A program made the position numbers and the translations under genes. The notes beneath the pieces are model-generated. The model worked only from the letters and a program-made list of their open reading frames with translations, did not search any database and was not told the DNA's origin. From Prasinococcaceae sp. CCMP 1430 (lineage: Eukaryota > Prasinodermophyta > Palmophyllophyceae > Prasinococcales > Prasinococcaceae), in assembly GCA_013416795.1 (NCBI GenBank), contig RQSC01000020.1, positions 551,319-568,684 of the forward strand: DNA of 17,366 nt, given 5' to 3'. Shown one piece after another: positions 6,995-14,851 of the stretch. Each line of letters starts with the position of its first letter. Positions within the stretch are counted from its first letter, which is position 1.

Positions 6995-9787
6995 ATGGCG
7001 GACGCGGGCGAGGCGGCGCTGAAGCGCGAGCTGTACACGTCGCTGCGCGGCGCGGGCGTCGTAAACCGCCTGCGCACCACGCTGCGCGCGGAGATCGTCG
7101 GAAGGCTGCGTCGGCGCGAGAGCGGATGGCTCGCCGACGGCGACGCGTCCGTGCCGCCCACGCTGCAGCGCAGGATAGTTGACTCGCTCTTCGTGGAGTA
7201 CCTGCGTGAGCGCGGCCTCGAGTACACGCTCTCGGTCTTCATGCCAGAGAGCGGCTTGCCCGCCGAGCACGCGTTGCCGCGCGACGACATGGTGAGCCTC
7301 CTCGGCGCGCACGCGAGCGCGGCACTCGCCGCGCCCGCCCTCGAGGGTCCCGGGGGCGGCGAGGGCGCGCTGCCCGACGGCTCGCTGGCGACGTGCCTCG
7401 TGGCCGCCATGCACAAGCAGTACTCTGCCGCGGGCGACGCGTCCACGCAGACAGATGACCTGGACGTGGGCGGCCGCGTCGAGCGCGAGCTGGAGGCCGT
7501 CGAGCGCATGTACGAGGCGCGCAAGGCCGCCGAAGCGACGGTGCCCTTTGCCGCGCTCGAGCAGCGCATGGCTGAGTACCAGGCGGAGTGCGACCGCCGC
7601 GTCAAGGAGGAGGTCGCCGCGGGCGTGGACCGCGTCCGGCAGATCGAGGTGGGGGCAGCGCGCATTGCCGAGGCGGAGGTGCAGCGCAAGGCGCTCGAGG
7701 CACGGCGCGAGGAGCTCGACCGCGTGGCGGCCGAGCGCCTCAAGACACTGCACGAGCGCGAGGAAGCCGCCGCGGACAGGCTCAAGCGCAAGGAGCGCGA
7801 AATGGAGGCCAGGGCCGCGGAGCACAGGGCGCACATCGTGTCAGACAAGGAGCGCCTGCGTGCGAGGGAGGAGGAGCTCGCGCGGGAAGCGCAGCTCCAG
7901 CGCCAGCTGCAGGATGCCGAGCGCGCGCGCCTTGCAGAGCGCGAGCACTCCCTGGAGCGCCGCGAAGAGGAGGCGGGGCGCGCGCTCGCCGACGCGAAGG
8001 CGGAGGCGTCGCTGTCCAAGACGGTTGGGCGCGCCGAGCTGGACCGCGAGTTCGCCAGCAAGGCATCGACTCTGCAGCTCGACCGCGCACACTTCGAGGT
8101 CGAGCTCGCGCGCCTAAACGCAACCAAGGAGGCGCATTCGGTGGAGCTGGCGTCGGCGCGTGCAGACCGTGAGGCTCTGCTTGAGGCACAGGAGGAGCTG
8201 GCGGCCGCGCGCGGCCGCGCGGAGATGCTCCAGACGGAGCTCACTGCCTCGCGCGCGGAGCTCAGCGCCATACGCGCCGGCGCCCCAGCGTCGGGCGGCA
8301 CCGATGCCGGTTCTCGCCTCGCACTGCTCGCCGAGGAGGCGTCCGCGGCGAACCAGGCGCTAGTGAGCGAGCAGCAGGCGCTTTTCGCCGAGCGGCAGAA
8401 GCGCAAGGCGGCCAAGGCAGCCTTTGCCGCTGAGCGCGACACGCTCCGCGCGGAGCTCGCGCGCCATCGCCAGGCACAAGCGGTGTGGCACCAGGAGCGT
8501 GCGGCCTGGGAGCGGCAGCTTGATGCCGCGCGCGCGGCGACCGCTGCAGCTGAGGGCGAGAAGAAACTCGTGTACGACCAGAAGGAGGAGCTCACGCGTA
8601 GGCTCGAGGAGCTGCGTCTCGACCTCGCGGCGGCTCAGCGTGACCTAGAGAGCGGCAGGACCTCGTCCGTGGCCAGTTACGCTGCGCAACTGGCCGGCGT
8701 GGGCGCGCGCGCGACTGCGCAAGCCGCCGCATCGGCACCGCGCACGGCGCCCGCGCCGGCTGCCGCTGAGGACACAGTACACGCAGCAGATCGCCCTGCG
8801 ACCGCGCGGCAGCCTGCAAAGCACGCCGCTTTCACTGGCATCATGGCCCGCCTAGAGGCGCTCGAGGAGTGTGAGCGGGGCAACGCCATCTCAACGCAGG
8901 AGTTCCGGGTGCGGCTGGAAGCCACCCGCCGGCGCGCAAAGGAACTCCGCGAGGGCGCCGCCAAGGAATCGGCTGACTCGATTGTGGACCAGCTGCGCTA
9001 CACCCTCGCTGAGGAAGGCATCGAGCACGGCGAAACCAGCGAGGAGACGCTCTCGGACGACCTCGTCGAGGGACCAGGGCACAAGCACACCGCCGAGAGC
9101 CCTGCCGGCGCGAGCGTCAACAACTTCTTCATCGTCGGTGGGGGGAGCGGCAGCAGTGGCGGTGGAGCCGACGGAGCGCGCGCGGTCGGGGCGCAGGCGC
9201 AGCAACAAGCGGCGGCCGGGACGCCAACCTCGCAAGAGCGAAGCACCGAGCCGGAGGCGGCCACAGAAGGCGCTCCTGGGGAGAAGGAGCCGCAGGTGCT
9301 TGCGGGGGGCTCGTCGTCGATTCCTCCACTGATTTCTCCTGAGAGCGAGGCCCCGCTGCCACCGCTGCGATCTGATGCGCGGTCGCCCGAGCCGGTGCCG
9401 GCGCCCGCAGCGGCGGCGAAGCCCTCCAAGTCGCCGCCGCAGTCGCCTGCCGCTTCCTCAGCGCAGGCGCCGGCGCCGGCGCCCGTCGTTATGAGCCCGC
9501 CGCCGCCCGCGCCAGCTGCGAGCGACACAAGTGCTACGACTAGCAGCGGCATCCCCAGCGAGATCAACGAGTCGGTGCCTAGCATCGTCAGCGAGGCCAT
9601 TGACTACGACAACGAAGCATACATGAGTGACGGGCAGGCTGACGAGCCCGCTGCGGGCTCGGCGGCGCTCTCTGTTGGCGGAGTCGGCGCCGGCTACGCC
9701 GAGGACGAGCCGCTCGTCGAGACGTACGAGGAGCCGATGGATGACATCGGCGTGTCGCCTGCGCGCTCGGAAGCGTCCGACTGGTGA
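6995..9787 (+). CDS. OFD1: OFD1-like centriolar/basal-body protein (LisH, coiled coil)
   Basis: Single exon, 930 aa (human OFD1 is about 1010). Residues 8-40 (LKRELYTSLRGAGVVNRLRTTLRAEIV) and the LisH motif at about 60-93 (LFVEYLRERGLEYTLSVFMP, then ESGL) match the N-terminus of OFD1. OFD1 is a distal-centriole and centriolar-satellite protein that limits centriole length and is required for ciliogenesis; LisH mediates dimerisation. A long charged coiled coil follows (about 155-555), then a low-complexity Ala/Pro/Gln/Ser region and an acidic end (PSIVSEAIDYDNEAYMSD, ETYEEPMDDIG). The chosen ATG is seven codons before the conserved helix; the frame is open upstream to 6299, but that part overlaps the mTERF-like gene on the other strand. 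It lies on the same strand as the CEP164-like gene. FOP/FOR20 share the LisH architecture but are much shorter. Confidence 0.85.
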   Translation: MADAGEAALKRELYTSLRGAGVVNRLRTTLRAEIVGRLRRRESGWLADGDASVPPTLQRRIVDSLFVEYLRERGLEYTLSVFMPESGLPAEHALPRDDMVSLLGAHASAALAAPALEGPGGGEGALPDGSLATCLVAAMHKQYSAAGDASTQTDDLDVGGRVERELEAVERMYEARKAAEATVPFAALEQRMAEYQAECDRRVKEEVAAGVDRVRQIEVGAARIAEAEVQRKALEARREELDRVAAERLKTLHEREEAAADRLKRKEREMEARAAEHRAHIVSDKERLRAREEELAREAQLQRQLQDAERARLAEREHSLERREEEAGRALADAKAEASLSKTVGRAELDREFASKASTLQLDRAHFEVELARLNATKEAHSVELASARADREALLEAQEELAAARGRAEMLQTELTASRAELSAIRAGAPASGGTDAGSRLALLAEEASAANQALVSEQQALFAERQKRKAAKAAFAAERDTLRAELARHRQAQAVWHQERAAWERQLDAARAATAAAEGEKKLVYDQKEELTRRLEELRLDLAAAQRDLESGRTSSVASYAAQLAGVGARATAQAAASAPRTAPAPAAAEDTVHAADRPATARQPAKHAAFTGIMARLEALEECERGNAISTQEFRVRLEATRRRAKELREGAAKESADSIVDQLRYTLAEEGIEHGETSEETLSDDLVEGPGHKHTAESPAGASVNNFFIVGGGSGSSGGGADGARAVGAQAQQQAAAGTPTSQERSTEPEAATEGAPGEKEPQVLAGGSSSIPPLISPESEAPLPPLRSDARSPEPVPAPAAAAKPSKSPPQSPAASSAQAPAPAPVVMSPPPPAPAASDTSATTSSGIPSEINESVPSIVSEAIDYDNEAYMSDGQADEPAAGSAALSVGGVGAGYAEDEPLVETYEEPMDDIGVSPARSEASDW

Positions 9788-9820
9788 GGCTACGCATAGT
9801 GTGCTGCGCTGCGGAAATTG

Positions 9821-9825
9821 TTACA
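9821..9825 (-). terminator. Possible TGTAA poly(A) signal for ATG12
   Basis: TGTAA on the minus strand, 90 bases beyond the ATG12 stop, in a locally AT-rich spot (TTGTGTAACAA). TGTAA is the usual poly(A) signal of green algae, and this pentamer should be rare in sequence this GC-rich. The assignment is inference only. Confidence 0.3.
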
Positions 9826-9914
9826 CAATCGCATCGCCAAGCACTGTTGCCAGTACAGGGAGCACATGCGCGCATGCGCGCCTTGCCACCGCTTGACGCG
9901 CCTGCCCAGGTGCG

Positions 9915-10427
9915 TCAGCCCCACGCGGGCGTTGTCGCGTACTGAAAGACAAGTTTCCCCCCAGTGCCGTAGCTGTCGAAGAGGTCGCCCAACAGGCGGT
10001 CTGCCGCCGGTTGAAATGTGGAGGCAATGTACAGATAGACCGCGTCCTTCTTGACGTTCTTGCGCACGAAGTCAGCCACCTTTGCGACGCGGTCCGTGGC
10101 GTTGACCTTGAATTTGGACTGCTTCAGAATGGGCGCATCGCCCGTCGCCTTGAGCAGCACCACCACCTTGCCACCCTCGCAAGCGCTGCTCAAACGCTGC
10201 GCAGCGTCGGCTGCGCCGTGGCCATCGCTCGAGGGGCTTTCCCCACCAGCCCCTTGCTGCTGCCCGCCCTCCACGTGCCGTTGTCGTAGTTCGCCGTCTG
10301 CGTCGTGCGGCGCCTGGGCGCCCGCGCCATCCTCTCCTGCGCCCTCCTGCGGTCCAGCCCCTTCGTGCCCCGCGCGCTCCGCCACGCCCTTGTCGATGCC
10401 CTCAGCCAATACCGCATCCTCCGTCAT
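9915..10427 (-). CDS. ATG12: Autophagy ubiquitin-like protein ATG12
   Basis: Single exon, 170 aa. Residues about 86-170 form the ATG12 ubiquitin fold: KVVVLLKATGDAPILKQSKF, a helix with VADFVRK, VYLYIASTFQPAAD, LFDSYGTGGKLVFQY, and the diagnostic C-terminus TPAWG ending in Gly170. This glycine is activated by ATG7, passed to ATG10 and linked to a lysine of ATG5. The ATG12-ATG5 conjugate with ATG16 then promotes ATG8 lipidation on the phagophore in the cytosol. As is usual, ATG12 ends directly in the glycine and needs no ATG4 cleavage. Residues 1-85 are a Gly/Ala/Glu-rich, probably disordered tail. The start at 10427 (MTEDAVLAEG) is preferred over 10553, because the upstream codons read as R/A-rich noise. 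It converges with OFD1 (127 bases between) and diverges from the vasculin-like gene. Confidence 0.93.
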   Translation of the reverse strand: MTEDAVLAEGIDKGVAERAGHEGAGPQEGAGEDGAGAQAPHDADGELRQRHVEGGQQQGAGGESPSSDGHGAADAAQRLSSACEGGKVVVLLKATGDAPILKQSKFKVNATDRVAKVADFVRKNVKKDAVYLYIASTFQPAADRLLGDLFDSYGTGGKLVFQYATTPAWG

Positions 10428-10916
10428 CCCGATAAGAGAGCGGACGGGCGAGCGCGCGAGAGCGAGCCGTGCTGCTGCGCCCTCGAGGCGCCGCGCCGCG
10501 CCGCTCCGTGCTGTGGCCAAAGAGGCTCCACGAGACAACCTCCCACGCGCCAACCCCCCCCCTTGTACGTTGGGATCCGACGGACACGCCTCGTGTCACG
10601 ACTTGGACAGCTCCCCGCCCCGCCCGCCTTCCACGCACACACAGACACACGCGCGGGCCCTCTGCCCCTCCTAAGCCACCGTTGTTGCCGATTCCCTGCC
10701 CCCTCCGCGCCGTCCTGACCTGCCCCGGGAGCTGCCCCGGGCGAGCGCGCGGCGCCCTCGCTGTGGCACCCGGGCTGGTGCGGCCTGCGCTTTTCGTGCT
10801 ACGAGGCCCGCCCTCGCCACCCAGTGGGGTGCGCAAGCGTGCGGGTGCGCCGCTGCGGCAGTGCGCCACTGCGCCCGCGGTGGGCGCGGGCGCAGCGGGC
10901 GCTGCGGGCGCCGGCG
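10428..10916. promoter_or_regulatory. Divergent intergenic region between ATG12 and the vasculin-like gene
   Basis: 489 bases without a supported gene. It must hold both promoters. The plus strand is C/pyrimidine-rich with short C runs (for example 10553-10562). No TATA box or defined factor site was recognised. Open frames here are low-complexity shadows. Confidence 0.45.
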
Positions 10917-13535
10917 ATGGACGCGCACAGCAACGGGCGCGCGCCGGCGAGGCCTCAGGGACAGGCAGCGCAGCAGGCGGCCCTCCAGCAGCGGCACCAG
11001 CACCAGCAGCACGCGCAGTACGCCCAGCAACAGCCGCAGGCGCACACGCAGCAGCGGCAGCAGCTCGGCAGCGGGTCCGCGCAAGAGTGGCTGCGCAGCG
11101 CCGGCGTGGGCAGCAATGGCGCAGGCGGCGCGGGCGCGGCGACCATGGACGCGGGCCTGCCCACCGGACACTTCGGTACGAACGTCGGGCAGGTCGCCCC
11201 GCCCGGCTTTAACATGAAGGCGCTGCTCGCGCAGCCACCCGCGCAGCACGGCATGGGGCAGGCGTACGCCCCGGCCGCAGGCGCGTATGGCTTCTACGGT
11301 GGCGCGTTCGCGCAGCCGACGATGGGGGGGGGCATGGGCGCGTTCGGCATGCCCCCGCCCCCGCCCCCTGGCCCGCCGCCTACGGGCCACGGCGCCCCCC
11401 ACGGAAACCCACACCAGCAGGCGCAGAGCTACCCCCATGCCGGCTTTGGCGGCTACTTCGGCCACGCGCAGCAGCAGTCGCAGGAACAGCAGAACATGAT
11501 ACTGGGAATCCAACACCAGCAGCGGCAGCAGCAGCTGATGCAGATGCACGCGCAGGCGCAAGGGGCGGAGGCGCTGAGACTGCAGCAAATGCACCAGCAG
11601 GAGTCCGCGCGCAAGCAGCTTGAGGAAAGGCAGAGGCGCGAGCAGGACGCGCTCAAGACCAAGCTCGAGGCCGAGCGTGCGATGCTGGCGCGGAAGCAGG
11701 AGGAGGAGCGCAAGGCGGTGGCCGAGCGCGCGGAGGCCAAGCGCAAACAAGAGGCAGAGGAGGCAAGGCGCGCGGAGGAGGTGCGGCGCAAGCAGGCGCA
11801 AGACGAGCAGCGCAGGCGCGAGCAGCAGGAGCGTGAGCAACGCGAGCGCGAGCAACGCCAGCGTGACCAGCAGCGCGAGCGCGAGCAGCGGCAGCGGCAG
11901 CAGCAGCAGCAGGAGCCAGCCACCTGGCAGCAGCGTCAGCAGCAGCCTGCGCAGATGGGTGGTGGCTACAACGGCAGACGCGAGCAACCGCAAGCCTCCG
12001 AGCGGCGCCCGATGCAGCACCCCTGGGCGTCCGGGCGACAGGATGCGCGCGGGGGCGATCCCAACGCGCGGCCTGCGCACGCCGGACAAAACGGGCCCAA
12101 CGGGAGGGCACCCACGACCTCCCTGGCTGATCCAGCCATGGTCGCCTCGGTGATCGGCGGCTCTGGCGGGGCAGGTGCCGCCGCCCTTGCCGCCGCCCGC
12201 GCGCGTGCGCACGACGCCCCACCCCAGATGCGCCACCCGCGCGCGGCGGGGGGGCAGCTGGGCCGCGGCAGCGGAGCGTCCGGCTCGTTGGGCAACGTGC
12301 AGTTCGAGCGCAACTTCCCCTCGTTGGGTGGCAAGGTGATCGGTGGCATGAGCCAGTGGCCGGGCTTCCAGGAGAAGGTGAAGGAGGCCAAAGAGAAGGC
12401 GAAGAAGGAAGGCACGGAGGCAGCGAGTGGTAGCTGGGGTCAGCAAGCAAATGCGTCTGGTTCGGAGAGCGCTACCATGGTGTCATCGAATGGCGTCAAC
12501 GGGCCCGCCGCAGCCAAGGGCAACTCGGCGGCGGCACTCGAGGCGGATCGCGCGAAGCAGGAGATCAAGCAAGCGAAGAAGCTGATCCCGTCGCTGAATT
12601 CGATGGGCTTGGGCTCGGGCCGTGGCCTGGGCAAGGGCACCTCGCTCGCGGGGCGCGCGCTGGGAGGGCGAGGAGGACGCGGCGGAGGCCGGGACGGCGG
12701 CCGCGGTGGCGGCCGCGGGGTCTTCGGCCGCGACAAGTACGACCGCTATGGCAAGTTCAACCAACCTGCCGCCGCTGCCGTAGCCGCGCCCGCCGCAGCA
12801 CCCGCTCCTGCAGGCTCCGGCTTGAAGGCCCTCGGCGCGCCGAAGAAGACCTCTGGTACCAAGAAAACGTTCGTCAAGCCGGCATCCAGTGCGGGCGCAG
12901 CTGAGGCTGCGCCGCAGGCGGACGCACCCGCCGCCGCCGCAAGTGCTGCTTCCGCCGCAGACAAGACATCGCCCGATGCCGACGATGGCGGTGCGCCGCC
13001 AAAGAAACCTGCGGCGGAGGCCCGCAGCTCGTTCTTCGCGTCCCTGAGCGCGGCCGCTTCAGAGGACGCCAAGCCCGCAACGGGCGCGAAGGCACCTGCT
13101 AGTGCACCAATGGGTGTTCCCGCGCCTGCCGCGTCACCTTCCTCCGGTGCCTCTCAGTCAACGCCGTCGCCGTCGCGCGCAATCCCAACGCGCGCGCCCG
13201 CCGCCGCAGATATGGCTGCCTTCCCCGTGGGCTCGCCGCTGGCTAAGTCGCCGGCCGACATAATGTCGGCGGTGCTCAGGACTCCTGACGGTGAGGATGC
13301 CATGTTCCTCAAGAGCCTCGGCTGGGCCGAGTCGAATGAGAAGCTCACTGAAGCCGAGGTCGCCGAGTTCCTGCAGCGTGGCCAGGCGATGTACGCTGCT
13401 GGCGGCACCAGCGCCGGCGCGGCTGCCAACGGCTCGGCGCCGCCGCCGCCAGCGGCGGGCGGAGCGTCCCAGGCCGGCGTGTCGGGCCTCACCGCCGCTT
13501 TTCAGGGCGCAAACCTCTCGCCCGGGCAGCCGTAG
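10917..13535 (+). CDS. Vasculin-like (GPBP1 family) Q/R-rich RNA- or DNA-binding protein
   Basis: Single exon, 872 aa, no introns. Three short blocks match the order seen in vasculin/GPBP1: FERNFPSLGG (about 463-472), RSSFFASLSAAASED (about 702-716) and, near the end, EDAMFLKSLGWAESNEKLTEAEVAEF (about 792-817). The last corresponds to the vasculin C-terminal block of the form LLKEMGW...LTEDE. GPBP1 proteins are nuclear factors that bind GC-rich promoters and have been described as RNA-associated. The rest is low complexity: a Gly/Pro/Gln-rich N-terminus, a Q/E/R-rich charged helix (about 180-345), an RGG-rich stretch (about 573-605, GRGGRGGGRDGGRGGGRG) that suggests RNA binding, and an Ala/Pro linker. 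The start at 10917 (MDAHSNGRAP) was chosen over 10824 because the preceding codons are R/A-rich. The family call rests on short motifs. Confidence 0.68.
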   Translation: MDAHSNGRAPARPQGQAAQQAALQQRHQHQQHAQYAQQQPQAHTQQRQQLGSGSAQEWLRSAGVGSNGAGGAGAATMDAGLPTGHFGTNVGQVAPPGFNMKALLAQPPAQHGMGQAYAPAAGAYGFYGGAFAQPTMGGGMGAFGMPPPPPPGPPPTGHGAPHGNPHQQAQSYPHAGFGGYFGHAQQQSQEQQNMILGIQHQQRQQQLMQMHAQAQGAEALRLQQMHQQESARKQLEERQRREQDALKTKLEAERAMLARKQEEERKAVAERAEAKRKQEAEEARRAEEVRRKQAQDEQRRREQQEREQREREQRQRDQQREREQRQRQQQQQEPATWQQRQQQPAQMGGGYNGRREQPQASERRPMQHPWASGRQDARGGDPNARPAHAGQNGPNGRAPTTSLADPAMVASVIGGSGGAGAAALAAARARAHDAPPQMRHPRAAGGQLGRGSGASGSLGNVQFERNFPSLGGKVIGGMSQWPGFQEKVKEAKEKAKKEGTEAASGSWGQQANASGSESATMVSSNGVNGPAAAKGNSAAALEADRAKQEIKQAKKLIPSLNSMGLGSGRGLGKGTSLAGRALGGRGGRGGGRDGGRGGGRGVFGRDKYDRYGKFNQPAAAAVAAPAAAPAPAGSGLKALGAPKKTSGTKKTFVKPASSAGAAEAAPQADAPAAAASAASAADKTSPDADDGGAPPKKPAAEARSSFFASLSAAASEDAKPATGAKAPASAPMGVPAPAASPSSGASQSTPSPSRAIPTRAPAAADMAAFPVGSPLAKSPADIMSAVLRTPDGEDAMFLKSLGWAESNEKLTEAEVAEFLQRGQAMYAAGGTSAGAAANGSAPPPPAAGGASQAGVSGLTAAFQGANLSPGQP

Positions 13536-14008
13536 ACACGTGCGGCTTTCATTCGCTCGAGCCCGCCCCTTGTAGGGGAACACCGTCGCTTGCGAGCGCG
13601 CGCATACCGAGCCGCTCCGCGCGCCTTGAAATGGTAATTTACATGAATTGGCGCATGCGACGTGATTCCGAAGGCTGCGCGCGCGTGTGAGGGACTGCGA
13701 GCACGCGCGCGCCCTACAGGGCCATTCTTGCCCGCCCGCCTCGACTTCCCGGTGAGGCAGATGGGGCATTTGGCCTCGGTCGGAGTTGGCCACCCGCGAC
13801 TCCCACGCCGTGTCGCCATCGAAGCCGAGCGCCTGTCCCGCGCGCGCGTGGAGAAGACGCGGGGCAGCACGGGCGCAAGTCAGTCACGGGGGACACGGGA
13901 GTACGTGGGCGCGGCGCGCGACAAGCTTGCGTGCATAGCGGCCACGCGCCACACGCCCCACCTTGTCGATATGCCGCGCCTCCCTGCCGCTCGGCAGCAC
14001 GCAGCGCG
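13536..14008. other. Intergenic stretch with an uncertain minus-strand zinc-ligand exon
   Basis: The 3' side of the vasculin-like gene. The only suggestive item is a minus-strand segment at about 13832-13710 reading PTPTEAKCPICLTGKSRRAG, with a CPxC knuckle as in RING-type fingers. An acceptor (GGGACAG|GCG, exon from 13832) would join it in frame to the small membrane protein at 14009-14194 through a GTAACG donor at its 3' end (exon end 14013). The matching second half of a RING finger is not visible. A short AT-rich patch at 13630-13646 contains TGTAA on the minus strand. Otherwise nothing is recognised. Confidence 0.3.
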
Positions 14009-14194
14009 TTACGTTCGTCTGCGAGACTCGCTCGTCGCTCCGAGCGTCTCGACCGCCTCCCTCGTCTCCTCCATGGCGGCGATAGACATCTTCATTGCGG
14101 CGGAGAACGTCTTGGCGATCATCACCATGTAGCGCGCGCCCAACGTGAGCAAGTACATCACCCCGAGCAGAACGGCGAACACGGCCGGGCCCAT
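14009..14194 (-). CDS. Small single-pass membrane protein or first exon, unknown
   Basis: Not recognised. 61 aa from ATG 14194 (GCCATGG context) to TAA at 14009. Residues 3-28 are a hydrophobic membrane segment ([20 protein letters not shown]), followed by an amphipathic part ([20 protein letters not shown]) and a basic end (SESRRRT). Codons end mostly in G or C, and the opposite strand gives a worse reading, so coding is plausible. The terminal ACG-TAA contains a GTAACG donor, so this may be exon 1 of a longer gene continuing left. Its start codon lies in the same CCATGG palindrome as a plus-strand ATG (14193) in the Alfin frame. Confidence 0.45.
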   Translation of the reverse strand: MGPAVFAVLLGVMYLLTLGARYMVMIAKTFSAAMKMSIAAMEETREAVETLGATSESRRRT

Positions 14195-14222
14195 GGCAAG
14201 CGGCGGGGTCCGCGGCACTCGG

Positions 14223-14237
14223 CCCCCCCCCCCCCCC
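14223..14237 (+). repeat. C15 homopolymer in a pyrimidine-rich stretch
   Basis: Fifteen consecutive C, followed by a C/T-rich sequence to about 14340 and a CAG at 14350-14352. This is the composition of a polypyrimidine tract before a 3' splice site and argues that 14210-14352 is intron or untranslated rather than coding. Confidence 0.8.
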
Positions 14238-14352
14238 GCCGCCCCCTGCCGCCCCCTTTTCCCCATCTGCCCCCGCCCCACACACCCGCCCCACGCCCAC
14301 GCGTACGCCCGCCCGCGCCCTCTGTCCCTCGGCGCGCTTTGCGCACCGGCAG

Positions 14353-14804
14353 ACCTTCAGCGCTTCTACTCCGAGAACGACCCGGAGAAGGAGAACCTGT
14401 GCCTGTATGGCCTCGAAGACGGCACGTGGAAGGTCAGCCTCCCCGAGGAGGAGGTGCCCCCCGAGCTGCCCGAGCCCTCGCTCGGCATCAACTTCGCGCG
14501 CGACGGCATGCAGCGCCTCGACTGGCTGCGTCTCGTCGCCGTGCACTCGGACGCGTGGCTGATGGCGGTCGCGTTCTACCGCGCGACGCGCCTCAACAAG
14601 TCCGAGAAGGCGAAGCTCTTCGAGCTCATGAACGACTACCCGAGCGTGCACGAGGTGCTGCACGGCGCGACCGACCCGCCGGGCGGCGGGCGCCACAGCG
14701 CCGCGGCGGCCGTCGCGAAGGGCGCGGCGGCCAAGGGGGCGCCGGGCAGCAAGTCAGGGGGACGGGCGGGAACCTCGGGGGGAAAGGCGGCGGGAAAGAA
14801 CAAG
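14353..14804 (+). CDS. Alfin1-like domain, partial, without PHD finger; may be the 5' part of an Alfin-VTT fusion
   Basis: From the acceptor at 14352 the frame encodes [20 protein letters not shown], then [19 protein letters not shown] and [20 protein letters not shown]. These are the hallmark blocks of the Alfin N-terminal domain of Alfin1-like (AL) proteins, nuclear chromatin proteins that read H3K4me3 through a C-terminal PHD finger. Two parts are missing. The first about 25-30 residues of the domain (of the form VFxDFxxRRxGL) were not found in any plus frame back to 13536, so an upstream exon is unseen or lost. The PHD finger is absent: after a Lys/Gly/Ala linker ([15 protein letters not shown]) the exon reaches a good donor (CAAG|GTGCGC) at 14805. 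Splicing at 14851 continues in frame into the VTT protein. An unspliced start at ATG 14193 would give a Pro-rich N-terminus through the C15 run and is less likely. The domain identity is firm; the gene structure is not. Confidence 0.8.
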
Positions 14805-14851
14805 GTGCGCCGGGAGGGGGGCCGGGGATGGCGCAAGGACAAACTTCGCAG
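14805..14851 (+). other. Possible 47-base intron joining the Alfin domain to the VTT protein
   Basis: Donor AACAAG|GTGCGC, like the donors at 716 and 5695; acceptor ACTTCGCAG|GAC; phase 0. It connects KNK to [12 protein letters not shown] and moves from the Alfin frame to the VTT frame. It is shorter than the other introns here (100-138 bases) and contains the ATG (14828) of the alternative stand-alone VTT start. The next AG (14870) would not keep the VTT frame. Confidence 0.5.

Noticed and set aside
10671-12446. Long minus-strand Leu/Arg-rich frame opposite the vasculin-like gene
   Set aside because: Leucine runs are the antisense of CAG/GAG codons (Q/E-rich helix); no start context or family.
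12600-12720. G-patch domain in the vasculin-like protein (MGLGSGRGLGKG)
   Set aside because: Only a short glycine-rich resemblance; the aromatic residues and spacing of a G-patch are missing, and RGG repeats explain the sequence.
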